Below are positions 20,671 through 30,513 of a stretch of 64,000 bases of DNA, in pieces. The notes under the pieces were generated by a model. That model was not told the DNA's origin. It ran no database searches and was given only the letters and a program-made list of their open reading frames with translations. The stretch spans positions 56,075-120,074 of the forward strand of contig WBZZ01000153.1 in the NCBI GenBank assembly GCA_019918135.1, written 5' to 3'. Position 1 is the stretch's first letter, and every line of letters begins with the position of its first letter. The position numbers and the translations under genes are program-made. Source of the stretch: Paulinella micropora (taxonomy: Eukaryota > Cercozoa > Imbricatea > Euglyphida > Paulinellidae).

Positions 20671-21587
20671 TCAAAACCCAACATATACATCACCTTCTGA
20701 ATATTTGCACACCATAGCTTCCTATAAGTTTTTTTTACAGCACCAATGACTCGCTGACCCTCCTGCTCTCTCCAATCTTTGTATACCACCTCGCCTCGAC
20801 ATGGACCCCCAGACCGGCCCTTCTCCCTCGTTGCCCGCGCTTCGGCTTCTCAGTCTGCGACGAGCTCGGTGAGCGTGTCGGCTTCTCAGTCTGCGACCAG
20901 CTCTCGAACAATTTCAGCTCATCGCTCAATTAGACCCGCCTTCGTGCCCCGGCCCCTCGTCACATCAGTATGCCCTAGCCAACGCAACTCCTTGGCCTCG
21001 ACCTTTGTTTGCCTCCGGGCCCGGTCTAACCCAGCGTCACTTTCGAAGACCTGGCCCCCTTTTGCGCCGACTCTGACCTTTTGACTTTACTTATATGCCT
21101 CAACGGCAAAATTAGTAAGTACCATAGTCCGTCATGACTATAAACTGAGTCAACGACAAAGACATTTGGTTCTGTCGCCCCATCTTGCCTCAGTACTAAG
21201 TAGGGCCTTCCATATAATGTTATTCATTTGTCATTTGTCAATCTAATTTAATCGCCTTATTTTGATCTCATTGCCATCTTATCCCAGTCTATATTTACTC
21301 GATATCCCTATCGTATATATATCATATATTTACCACCCCTTTGTAAATCTATTTGATATAGACCTCATATCTACCCCGATCTTACTTTTTAAACATATTT
21401 TCGTATCCGATAATCACATTGGCTATACCTTTAAATGTTTTGATTGCGAAAGTATTTGCATTACGCATAAACATGTGAACCAGTCCATATTTATTCACCG
21501 GACAATATTACCTTTCAAGGGGAGTATTACATAATAAAGAGTTGATCCTTCATATCTTTATTTCATAACGGACTCGTCCAGGGGGAG
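20671..21587. other. Unassigned region with a 30-bp duplication
   Basis: Contains a near duplication of CGGCTTCTCAGTCTGCGAC at about 20,842 and 20,879. Short frames only. The final part has CAAGGGGAGTATTACA (about 21,512) and CAGGGGGAGTGTTATAC (21,579), resembling polypurine tracts next to an LTR edge, so degenerate retroelement sequence is possible. Confidence 0.35.
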
Positions 21588-21900
21588 TGTTATACTATAT
21601 TTTATATGATATCTGATAGATTTAACAATCTATGTAATACCGGATGTAACTTTAAAGGACACTTTGTGGTTCTACTGACTTTAATGGTAATAATTTATTA
21701 ACGAGATTAGATAGAGGTAATCGCAAGACTAACAATAAAACAATATATGAATGATACTTATACTGATTATGGTATAAACCTCTAATAATATGGTCAACTT
21801 CCCGTTCATCAGGCACTGAATGCCAATTATTCACTACCGGCTGACCGGCCTAGTGATTAATATGACTGATTTACTATCCAATAGTATGACAATACTCTCA
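21588..21900 (-). repeat. Probable 3' LTR of the Ty1/copia element
   Basis: Read on the minus strand, the sequence begins TGAGAGTATTGTCATAC and ends ATAGTATAACA, the usual TG...CA LTR ends, 313 bp apart. Directly upstream is TTTAAGGGGGAGC, a good polypurine tract. It lies 240 bp downstream of the copia RNase H frame in the right orientation. No second LTR copy was found beyond the 5' end of the coding part. Confidence 0.5.
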
Positions 21901-22141
21901 GCTCCCCCTTAAATCAGGCAGTATGAAAAAAAATATTAGTGACAACTATCTCATGAAAGAATGAGAGAGCAACTTGTATTTAGTTATAAAATAACTTGAA
22001 CATGATTGGGAAGTAACATTAACAAGAAGTTAGAACTTACAATGTTACCAGCAACTGTGTAATAATCGATAACTTATGATAGTGATCCTATTACATAATT
22101 GCCACAAGTCAGAGAGAAACAGAGATAGAGATAGCGATAGA

Positions 22142-24225
22142 CTAACTCTTCTTAGCAAAGTCAGTTGAGAATGTCCCGTTGCGAATCTGGTCACGCTTCC
22201 GCTCGAAAGGCTGCTTCCCCACAGGCTTTGTATTCAGGCCCCCCCCCCCCGGGTCTGCCATGTTACTTAAGTTCGGGTCATCAGTGGATGCCACTCTAAC
22301 TTTTCCCTCCCGAACGGCCTCATTGATGTACGCCATCTGGACTTCCAAGTGATGCTGACGTCTTGTAAAGATATTATTATTCGCCCCCAATACAGTCGCA
22401 GCGTTATCTACGGCGATCACAGGAGTCTCCGTCATGAAGCCACGTAACAGCTCATTGTCCTTATGAACCGGAATCTGTTTTAGTAAGTTATGGATACCAA
22501 TCACTCGCTGGATGGTACGAAATAGACCCCTTGATTCCGCCTCGTTAGTCGAGGTCGCAATTTGACGTAACTTGCTGGTATCAGAGTCGATAACCCCATT
22601 CGCAAGTACCACCATCCCCCCCGACCTCGATCTACGCTCGGGCTCCATTGCGAACGACGCGTCGGCCCAACAAAGCAAATTACGGTTGCCGTCCGAGATA
22701 TAATGCAAGCCTTGCTTAGACTGACCAATTACATAGCGGAAAAGCTGCTCAGCAGCTGCACAATTAAACTCAGCAGGTTTGGATTGCATTTCCGCCAGGT
22801 GCGAAAGAGGCGCAACGATCTCCCACAGGACGCAACGAACCCAGTCCAAATCCCCACAAATTTTCATTAGTGAGTACCGTTCAAACTCCGAAGGACGAGT
22901 CGGCGCCCCCGTCGAAGGTAACCAAGGCACAGCCACCGGGCGTCCACGGCTTCCCATCCGCCCTTGGGTACTTACGGATAAGATCCATAATATACTCCCG
23001 CACCGTAACATGGGTATGGAATACCCCCTTGTCATCCACATATTGCAACACCTCACGTCCCAACAAAACTTTCATTGGCTTGCTCACCTTGATCGTACCC
23101 TGCCGCTCACGTAGCCGGCCCCAGAACCGATTGGAGTAGTCGTCACTCGGCGGAGCCAAGGCATAGTCATCCACATGGGTAATAGCCAGCACCGTACGCT
23201 TAGTTGCAGTCTCCACCCCCATGAAGAGGCATCGATCATATGGGGTTTGGCTTCAATCCAACACTGGCATAAAAGAGCAGCACACAACGTGTATGATATT
23301 AAAGGTGCCCAGAGTCACGCAGGCCATTAACCCCCGCCCAAGCTTCGAAGTAATGATCCTTAGGAATGTAGTCTAGCGGCATACGTAAGTATACAGGAGT
23401 ATCACGCTTAGCTTTCAAGAAAGCAGACTCATCATCTCCCGCCTCCAAGAACACACGCTGAAGAGTAGCTAAGGCGAAGATAGTGCGAATTGCCAGCTCA
23501 TCTGGTGTCGGTATGACAACGTCCCCACAATCGACCCCCTTGCGTTGCATGAAACCTTTCGCTGCCACTCTAGACTTTTGTTCAATACACTCCTCCCCCT
23601 CAAACTTGTCAAAGTCAGCGAAACGCACTCCGGTGATCCGTGTGCCCTTCGGTACATCTTTTTTACGAACAAGCTTGACAGCCCCCAGCTTTAAATGCTT
23701 CTGAATGTCCGCCAGACGCGATTCAACAAACCGAGGAGCCTTGTTGGCCTCCCTCACCGGAACCGGCACCGTAATAACCATTAGAGTCCCAGGCGAGTGA
23801 CGAGCCTTATCCAAGGGATCCCCATACAGCAACAAATCCGCAGAGGAGACAGCTGGGGCAACATCCTCCCCCTCAAGGTCGTAGAAGTCCAACAGAGGCA
23901 GGTCAGACTGACCAGCAGACACATAGCAACTCCGAACATCGTCGCCCATTTGCCTCCTCACCCTCCTAGCCCCGTCTGGCACAACGTTCTGAATACTAAC
24001 AGCAGCTCCATCCCATTGCTGCGGAACCCCCTTGTTGCTCGACACAGCCGAACGAGAAGCAGCCTGCACGAGGGGGACGTCATCATCACTAGACTCTGGA
24101 TCCCCATCCACCCCAACCCGCAAAGAGGGAGCACCACCACCACCTGCAAGAGAGTGACTCCTGTCCTCTGTTTCAACGGATGTCGAACCAACCCCAGACG
24201 AATCTCTCTTTCTATCTTATCTATT

Positions 24226-24271
<46 letters not shown>

Positions 24272-25028
24272 CTCTCTCTCTCTCTCGTACCCCCACACTG
24301 TCGATCAGGTCGTTCAACACCTGCGATCGCTGATAGGCTCCATCGCCGCGTATCTGCTTCACCCGATTCCCCTTCTGGGTTCGACTCATCTTGAAGACCT
24401 TACTAGCCACCAGTGACTGACGCTGCATTTCCGCGTTCAATAGCAGCTCCAAGTTGGTGTAACCCCCACGGAGTCTTCCACTATTGCCATTAGACATCGT
24501 TCACCATTGAGTAACGGTCGCGCCAGTAGGGCTGAAGTGTCCACGGACCAACCTTCACCCGTTCCCTTCATGCGCGTACCATGAGCATTCGATCGGTGGG
24601 GCGGCTTCTGAGCGCCGTCAGCCGGGCATTCCGGACACTCCTTGCTCACGTCCTTGTTGACGTTTACTAGTTTCACGTCATGCGCTTTAGCAATAGGCCG
24701 CTTGCAGCTTGGCGGCAGCGGGATCATGAAAGATGCGATGTAGAAGCCCCATGTCCCACTCCTTCTTTTTCACCTTCTTGGTAGACCAAAAGGCCACTTG
24801 CTGTTCCTCCGTAGTACTAGAGCCGGATTGAAACCGGATCACCGAGTCTTCATGGTCGAAGTACAGTAGTGCATCCTTCGCTTCTTCCTTCACGTCGGGG
24901 ACCACCGCCCTAGTGATGTAGGGCGAATCTTTTCGCAGCACTAAAGTGTAGCCGTCTAATATTAGTTTTGGTCCCGACACAAGCAACTCCGTCAGATGCT
25001 CCCCTACCCATACCTCCTTGAGAGGCAT
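22142..25028 (-). pseudogene. Ty1/copia retrotransposon pol, decayed
   Basis: Order on the minus strand: a gag-pre-integrase-like zinc region (LLHRIFHDPAAAKL, later CPECP), an integrase core start (GWSVDTSA) and end (VKQIRGDGAYQRSQVLNDLI), then the reverse transcriptase: SRVAAKGFMQRKGVDCGDVV, DDESAFLKAKRDTPVYLRMP and ITHVDDYALA (the YVDD box altered to HVDD), then RNase H (LLCWADASFAMEP, DSDTSKLRQIATSTNEAESR, and HHLEVQMAYINE at the end). At least four frame breaks (near 24,700, 24,490, 23,250 and 22,900) and a TATC microsatellite within the integrase show decay. Part of the integrase core is missing. Gag and 5' LTR were not found. Confidence 0.8.
24212..24285. repeat. (TATC)n/(TC)n microsatellite in copia integrase
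   Basis: About 12 TATC units followed by (TC)n interrupt the copia coding frame between the integrase and reverse transcriptase. Confidence 0.8.
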
Positions 25029-25433
25029 GCTTCCGTCTCGGCCATCCCCTCTCAGAGGCCAGTGAGCGCCTTAAGACCAGAGATTTGTCACCGGTGGATT
25101 CACCCTGGTTGATGCCCGGATGTCGGGAGGGAGTGCCCAGCGCGATGGAAGAGTTCTCACCCTATCACATATGCGGAATCCTGATTTGGGTCAGAGTGAC
25201 TCGACATGAGACGCTGGGGCCGGTGGGGGAGGAAAAAAGACCTTTTCTCCTGTGCGCTGTGGTGGTCCGGGGGAACGGAGGGAGGGGGGGGGCGGAGCTT
25301 TTTTTTTGCTGACACTTGGGCGTTTGCTCCAGAAGTTTGGTTAGTTTTTTGTTGTTGGTTGCCAAGGTTTTAAAAAAGAAAGAGAATTAAAAAAAGGGAG
25401 CGGGGGATACTGTACAGACTTTTTGTTTTGAAA
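25029..25433. other. Spacer between copia remnant and BspA-like gene
   Basis: No gene recognised. The last 60 bp before the ATG at 25,434 are A-rich (TTTTAAAAAAGAAAGAGAA), similar to the A/T stretches before the genes at 30,055 and 32,493, so a promoter role is possible. Confidence 0.35.
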
Positions 25434-27220
25434 ATGAGGGTCGGCAGACTAGCTGCCAGCGCTCTGTTGGTGTTTGCTCTCCTCCTGTTGCCCTCGACTT
25501 CGGCCTCCTTGTGCGGTCTGCGCGCGCGGCTCCGTAGCCATCGGCTGTGCACGCCTAGGCGTTTGATCTTGGCCCCGCCGGCCGCCACGACCCAGGCACC
25601 GGCTGTCACAACCCAGGCGCCGGCTGTCACAACCCAGGCGCCGGCTGTCACAACCCAGGCGCCGGCTGTCACAACCCAGGCGCCGGCTGTCACAACCCAG
25701 GCGCCGGCTGTCACAACCCAGGCGCCGGCTGTCACAACCCAGGCGCCGGCTGTCACAACCCAGGCGCCGGCTGTCACAACCCAGGCGCCGGCTGTCACAA
25801 CCCAGGCGCCGGCTGTCACAACCCAGGCGCCGGCCGTCACAACCCAGGCGCCGGCTGTCACAACCCAGGCGCCGGCCGTCACAACCCAGGCGCCGGCCGT
25901 CACAACCCAGGCGCCGGCCGTCACGACAACGGCGCCTGTGCCGGACCTAAACTTGCAATGGAACGTGTCTGACAACGCATCGCTGTCTCTGCCGCTAGAG
26001 CCCGTCGGACCGTTGCCGCGGAGGAGGTTACTCGGGAACTGCACGCCACACAACGAAAGCGTGGTACGGGTCAGCTGGGGGGACGGCCAGACAAGTATAT
26101 GCGAGCTGCACGCCTCGGTGTGCACGCACCTGTACGCACAGGGCGGCGTCTTTGACGTAGGGGTCACGTGGCAGGGTTCTTGCGGGTCGCCCCCCGCCTT
26201 TACGTTGCGGAACTACCCCCCGGAAGCCGCACGGGGGCTGCTGCGGGCCTGCTTTGGCCAGCACATCGCCCCCGAACCGCTGAACGGCCTGCAGTTTGCC
26301 AACGCAGAGAACCTGCTGCAGGTGTGCCCGCCCCGCACGGGACAGCTCGTCAACGCCACCGGCATGTTCACCCGCGTGCGCCAGAAGGTGGCCGGGCTGG
26401 AGCTCTGGAACACGTCGTCGGTGCGGTGGGCGAACGACATGTTCGAGCCTCGCGCCCTCCGAGGGCCCTGACATTAGCTCCTGGGACCTGGCGTGCGTGG
26501 CCGAGATCAACGGCTGCCGCGGTCTGCAGGGTCGTGTGATGCCGCGGCTGTCCCCCGCCTGCGACATCACTCGGCCGCGCCCGGACCACGGGGAGCCCCT
26601 GCGCCTGCGAATCTTTCTCGCGGGCCCCGACGATTTCTACTTGCCAATGGCTAGAAGCGCCGACGCCTGCGGCAACGTGTCTGTGCTGCTGGTGGACTGG
26701 GGCGACGACACCCGCGGCTCGCGCTGTTCCCCGCGCGGGCCCCCGTGCGTGCACACCTACCAGCGCGGCGGCGCTTACAACGTCAGCGTCTCTAAGCTCG
26801 GCCCTGTCTGCGTCCTGGCCGCATTCTCGACCGCCGGCCTGCCACTCAAAGCGTCGGCGGCCCTGCAGTCAGTTTCTTTCGGCGGCGGCTTCGCCCTGGA
26901 ACCCGGGGCGCGGGGCACAGCTCAGGGGTACTCAAAACCTGAGGAACCTCTCGGTACCGGCGGGCGGCCGGCCGCTGCTGAACATTTCGTACCTGTTCGA
27001 GGGCAGCGGCTACAACGGCTCGCTGGCGGGCTGGAACACGTCCTCGGTTCTCTTGGCCTCCTACGCCTTCCTCGGCCTAAAACCGGGCGCGTCTATCGAC
27101 ATCCGAGAATGGGACTTAGCGGGGCTCAGGCCCGGCGACGGCTGTGTCGGGTTTGCGGGCAGCAACGTCAGGTTGCCGAACAATTGGAACCCGCTGATGG
27201 CCGGTTGCAGCTTTACGTAA
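25434..27220 (+). pseudogene. BspA/DUF285-like secreted repeat protein, two frameshifts
   Basis: Starts MRVGRLAASALLVFALLLLP, a clear signal peptide, then 16 exact-length TTQAPAV repeats (mucin-like, O-glycosylation prone). Two PKD-like segments follow (VSWGDGQTS...HLYAQGGVFDV and VDWGDDTRGS...HTYQRGGAYNV). Each leads into BspA/DUF285-type repeats: MFTRVRQKVAGLELWNTSSV, ISSWDLACV, then ISYLFEGSGYNGSLAGWN with SVLLASYAFLG. The first frame ends near 26,465, the second near 26,925, and the third reaches a TAA at 27,220. BspA-like proteins of protists are surface or adhesion molecules; that role is inferred. The frameshifts may be real or sequencing errors. Confidence 0.65.
25587..25922 (+). repeat. 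16 x 21-bp coding minisatellite
   Basis: Sixteen tandem 21-bp units (ACAACCCAGGCGCCGGCTGTC type) encode TTQAPAV. Units are almost identical, with only A/G and T/C changes that are silent, so the array is recently expanded or homogenised. Confidence 0.9.
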
Positions 27221-27370
27221 CACACACAAAATTAAATTTCGTTTTTTTTTAAAAGAAGGGCAGCGAGAAAAAACACAACAAGGAGAAACGGTCTAGTGAA
27301 CGGGGGGGAAGAAGAGAAACGGAGGGAAGAGAAAAACCTCTTTCCTGGCACTCCATCGTTATTGTTTTCT
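27221..27370. other. Convergent 3' flank
   Basis: Gap between the plus-strand BspA-like gene and the minus-strand 894-residue gene. Contains ATTAAA at about 27,231 (a polyadenylation variant) and long T and A runs. Confidence 0.35.
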
Positions 27371-30055
27371 TCAGTAATAATCCAGGCGTCGTCGTGACGA
27401 CGCTTTGATCGGTCTGGGGGGTCCACGCTGCGGCGCTGGGGGGCGTGGCGGCGAGTCGAAGTCATCGTCGGGCGCTACCGCTACCACGGGAGCTACCGCA
27501 AACGTGGGCGCTACCGCCAACGTAGGCGCGCGAGCAGCCCGGCGCAGCTCCTCTTCTTCTCTTTGGCAAGCAGACAGGAACGGCACCACCGCGGCGCCGG
27601 GGCTGTCGCTGTCTATTTGCGGCCAGGCTTCATCAGGTGACTTGCAGCCGTTGAGCCAGACCGCCGCGGCCAGGGCGGCCTCTGTCTGCCGTACCTGAAA
27701 CAGCACGTGCTGCAACAGGTAACGTACCAGCTTCTCCTCGTTCAGCGGAGAGGCCGGGGGAGTGTCCGGCGCGTCATCGCAAAACCCGCGCAGCCCGGAA
27801 GGAACAGGAAAGTCCAGGCTAAACAAATGTTTTAAGAGAGCTCTCCCGTCGCGCAAGAGTTTCTGCACCGTGTGGGGTTTGTCGCAAAAGCGGTTGATCT
27901 CCGTCTGCAGGAGGCGCACGACCTGCTCTCTGTGCCCGTCGTTTTGGGGTGCAAAGGCGGCCAGGCACAGCTCGTCGACCGCGGCAGAAATCGTGCCCGG
28001 CAGGACGTTCAGGCTTGTCTCGCTTAACAAGTAATCGCCCAGGCCCCGGCTTAGCACGGCGTACGGATTGTAGTCCGACCGCAGACATTGCACGACACGA
28101 GCAAACCTCACGCCGTCGTCCCGGGCTTCTTTCTTGTCTTCTGAGGGCAGGAACCCGCGGTCCAGCACGCTGACTGCGTAGGCGGCCACCTGTCCTGGCA
28201 TTCCGCGCAGATCTTGCAGCCTTTGCCAAAGCCTCTGCGCGTAGGCTTCCACCAGTCTTGGGTTAGGCGGCACGTCAGGCTTGGCACGGGGCCGAAGCCA
28301 GTCAACGCCAGCCCGCGCGCGGAGATACTTGGCAACCTTGGCTTCGGATGATGGTAGATTGTCTACCAAGCGTTCCAGACAAAGCGCCGCGTCTCGGAAT
28401 TTCCACCAGACGCACTTGTCGTCGTTTAGCCGCGCGCTATTAGACCACCACTCTTCTAGGGCGTGGCAGCCCGCGATCGGCCAATCTTGAGTGGAATCCC
28501 CACGCGACACTTCGTGCACGACGTCAGGCAACGCCAGGGTCGGGCGTTGCGCGTCGTTGTTGAGCGCGTACGTCTCCAGCCGGAGCGGCAGCGGTTGCCA
28601 CCGAATGATTCTTGACGTGTAGGGGCCAATCGACACCCACAGAAAGCCGCTTATATTCAGGACGCAGCGTTGGAGCGGAATTTCGATTTCGCGGTCCGCG
28701 CCGATCTCTAGCAACACGGGCGAGTGCCCCCCGCGGTAAGGCCCGTCTATCGTAGCCAAACTACCCGCCGAGTCGGTCACGTGCCACACCGTCGTCGGCC
28801 GCCTGTCGAGGTCGGCGTCGTCACCCGCTAAACCCCCGCGCGCCGGCTGGATTGGGCGGCCCGTCCTGAGGGCCCGCAGACCCTCACAGCCCTTGACGTA
28901 CAGATGTCCGCGGAATTCCAGCACCCACAGGCTGCGCAGCGCTGTGCAGCGCACAATGGACAGCTCGACCCTCTGTGCCAGCAGATAGTGCCTCCTCGCT
29001 GGCTCCAAATGGAGCGCAGTCAACCCTGGGCAGTCGCTGATGTAGGTCCTGCCGAGAACTGTGGCGAGCGTGATTGTTGGGATTCGGCCACCCTTGATAT
29101 CTATCGTGTCCGTCCTGTCCAGAGCGTCCAGGCGACATTCGGTAATCCGGCAGTTGTTGATAAACACCCTCTTCTGGCTGTATTCTCTAGCGTGCCGGAG
29201 TACCAGGCTGACATCGTGGAAGTCACAGTCCTTGGCTACCAGTACATGGAGTTGAACAGCGTCAAGCCCGGTTGCTTGTACGCGAGTGAAGACAGCCTTG
29301 GTCTCAGCGGCGTCGTGGCCGAGGTAAATGTTGTTAACTCGCACATCTTCAAGCTCGACAGAGTGCCGGAGCCGGCTGTCGGGTGCGCCGAGGTTCAGGA
29401 TCGCGTTATCGCCGTCATTTCCAAACCGCACGTTCTGCCAGCAGATCTGTAAGCAGTAGGGCGCGTACAACGACACCGCGCCAGCACAGTCGCGTACGAG
29501 CCGCACGTTTTGCAGGACGAGGCTCCAGGCGCTGTGCTGGTGCTTAAGGAAGCTGACGGGCAGCTCGACTAGCTGCTCTTTCAGCTCGACTGGCCCCTCG
29601 CCGTCTGCCTCCTCCACGTTGCGTGCTAGCCCGGCCACCGTGATTTGTTCAAAGTGCATCAGCAACCGCGTCCTGGCCGTTTGGTGTCTGGCCTCGCCGG
29701 CGCCCTCTTGCCAAAGCCTCAGCCAGGTGTTAATCCTGGCCCCATTGTCGGCGCCGACCCTGAGGTCAAGCTTGGTAGGCAGTGCCTGGTCCTGTGTTTT
29801 GGCGACAAGGTCCAGAAAGTCAATCAGGCGGCTAGGTTCCAGGCTTTGGACACAGTTCTGCCAAGCCACTTCCAACTGGTAAGCCCGGCGCTCTTGGGTT
29901 TGTATGAGTTTGGTTTCTTCAGCGTGCAGCCGGAACGCTGTCCTAATTAGGCCCAGGTTCGAGGGCTGTTCGTCGGGGAGTTCTTGCTCGTTCAAGTAAC
30001 CATGCACGATGCTGGCCACTGCCGCCACTGCATCCGTGTTGGGTGTTTTGTCCAT
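27371..30055 (-). CDS. Leucine-rich giant-family member 3, intact
   Basis: An uninterrupted 894-residue product from the ATG at 30,055 (MDKTPNTDAVAAVASIVHGY). Residues 1-190 are helical (ERRAYQLEVAWQNCVQSLEP), and 200-480 have irregular LRR or pentapeptide-like strands (VRVNNIYLGHDA, TYISDCPGLTALHLEPARRH, LYVKGCEGLRALRTG). Residues 560-830 are helical again (AYAVSVLDRGFLPS, LNVLPGTISAAVDELCLAAF), and the tail is Pro/Ala-rich with APTLAVAPTFAVAP-type repeats. Shared segment order and matching pieces make the broken genes at 5,802-7,766 and 8,017-9,832 its relatives. There is no F-box and no catalytic motif. It probably works by protein binding. As the only intact member it is the reference for the family. 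Confidence 0.7.
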   Translation of the reverse strand: MDKTPNTDAVAAVASIVHGYLNEQELPDEQPSNLGLIRTAFRLHAEETKLIQTQERRAYQLEVAWQNCVQSLEPSRLIDFLDLVAKTQDQALPTKLDLRVGADNGARINTWLRLWQEGAGEARHQTARTRLLMHFEQITVAGLARNVEEADGEGPVELKEQLVELPVSFLKHQHSAWSLVLQNVRLVRDCAGAVSLYAPYCLQICWQNVRFGNDGDNAILNLGAPDSRLRHSVELEDVRVNNIYLGHDAAETKAVFTRVQATGLDAVQLHVLVAKDCDFHDVSLVLRHAREYSQKRVFINNCRITECRLDALDRTDTIDIKGGRIPTITLATVLGRTYISDCPGLTALHLEPARRHYLLAQRVELSIVRCTALRSLWVLEFRGHLYVKGCEGLRALRTGRPIQPARGGLAGDDADLDRRPTTVWHVTDSAGSLATIDGPYRGGHSPVLLEIGADREIEIPLQRCVLNISGFLWVSIGPYTSRIIRWQPLPLRLETYALNNDAQRPTLALPDVVHEVSRGDSTQDWPIAGCHALEEWWSNSARLNDDKCVWWKFRDAALCLERLVDNLPSSEAKVAKYLRARAGVDWLRPRAKPDVPPNPRLVEAYAQRLWQRLQDLRGMPGQVAAYAVSVLDRGFLPSEDKKEARDDGVRFARVVQCLRSDYNPYAVLSRGLGDYLLSETSLNVLPGTISAAVDELCLAAFAPQNDGHREQVVRLLQTEINRFCDKPHTVQKLLRDGRALLKHLFSLDFPVPSGLRGFCDDAPDTPPASPLNEEKLVRYLLQHVLFQVRQTEAALAAAVWLNGCKSPDEAWPQIDSDSPGAAVVPFLSACQREEEELRRAARAPTLAVAPTFAVAPVVAVAPDDDFDSPPRPPAPQRGPPRPIKASSRRRLDYY

Positions 30056-30513
30056 CACTTTTTTTAAAATATCAAACGGGGGGGATTCTTTTGTTTCGGC
30101 TGGAAAGAAAGAAAAAAAACGGGGAGAGGGGGAAGGGCGTGGCCAAGTGCGACTAGGGGCCCCGGGGGGGGGGGGCGGGGGGAAGGGAGCACCTTTCCCC
30201 CGGCACCGCCCGCCCCATTTTCCTCACGCGCGGTGGCTGGAAGGGAGGGTCAGGGAAAGGGCGCACTTGGCCGCGCCGGCCTGGCCTACGGGCGCGGGTG
30301 CCACCGCCGACCACTCAGAAATCAGCCACCGAAAGAAATCCTGTCGTACGAGCCAAAGTTCTCGCAGCAGCAAAGTGTTTTAATAGCGAACAAGTTGTAA
30401 AACAAGAAGGCCGGGGAGAATGGCGAAAGTGAGGAAACCACACACACACCCCGCCATTCGCTAGCTCGTTCCACTCTGCGCCATCTTCCCGCTTTTTCTG
30501 CCCAAGCCCCTTT
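30056..30513. other. Intergenic spacer
   Basis: Upstream of the 894-residue gene there is ATATTTTAAAAAAAG on the minus strand (possible promoter). A run of ten G occurs near 30,168. An ATTAAA on the minus strand near 30,379 may end the transcript of the next gene. Confidence 0.35.

Noticed and set aside
25587-25922. Regular 21-bp array as CRISPR
   Set aside because: Units are directly adjacent with no variable spacers and encode a signal-peptide-led protein.
25370-26167. Minus-strand frame with repeated VTAGAWV
   Set aside because: It is the antisense of the TTQAPAV repeat array; the plus strand has a signal peptide and recognisable domains.
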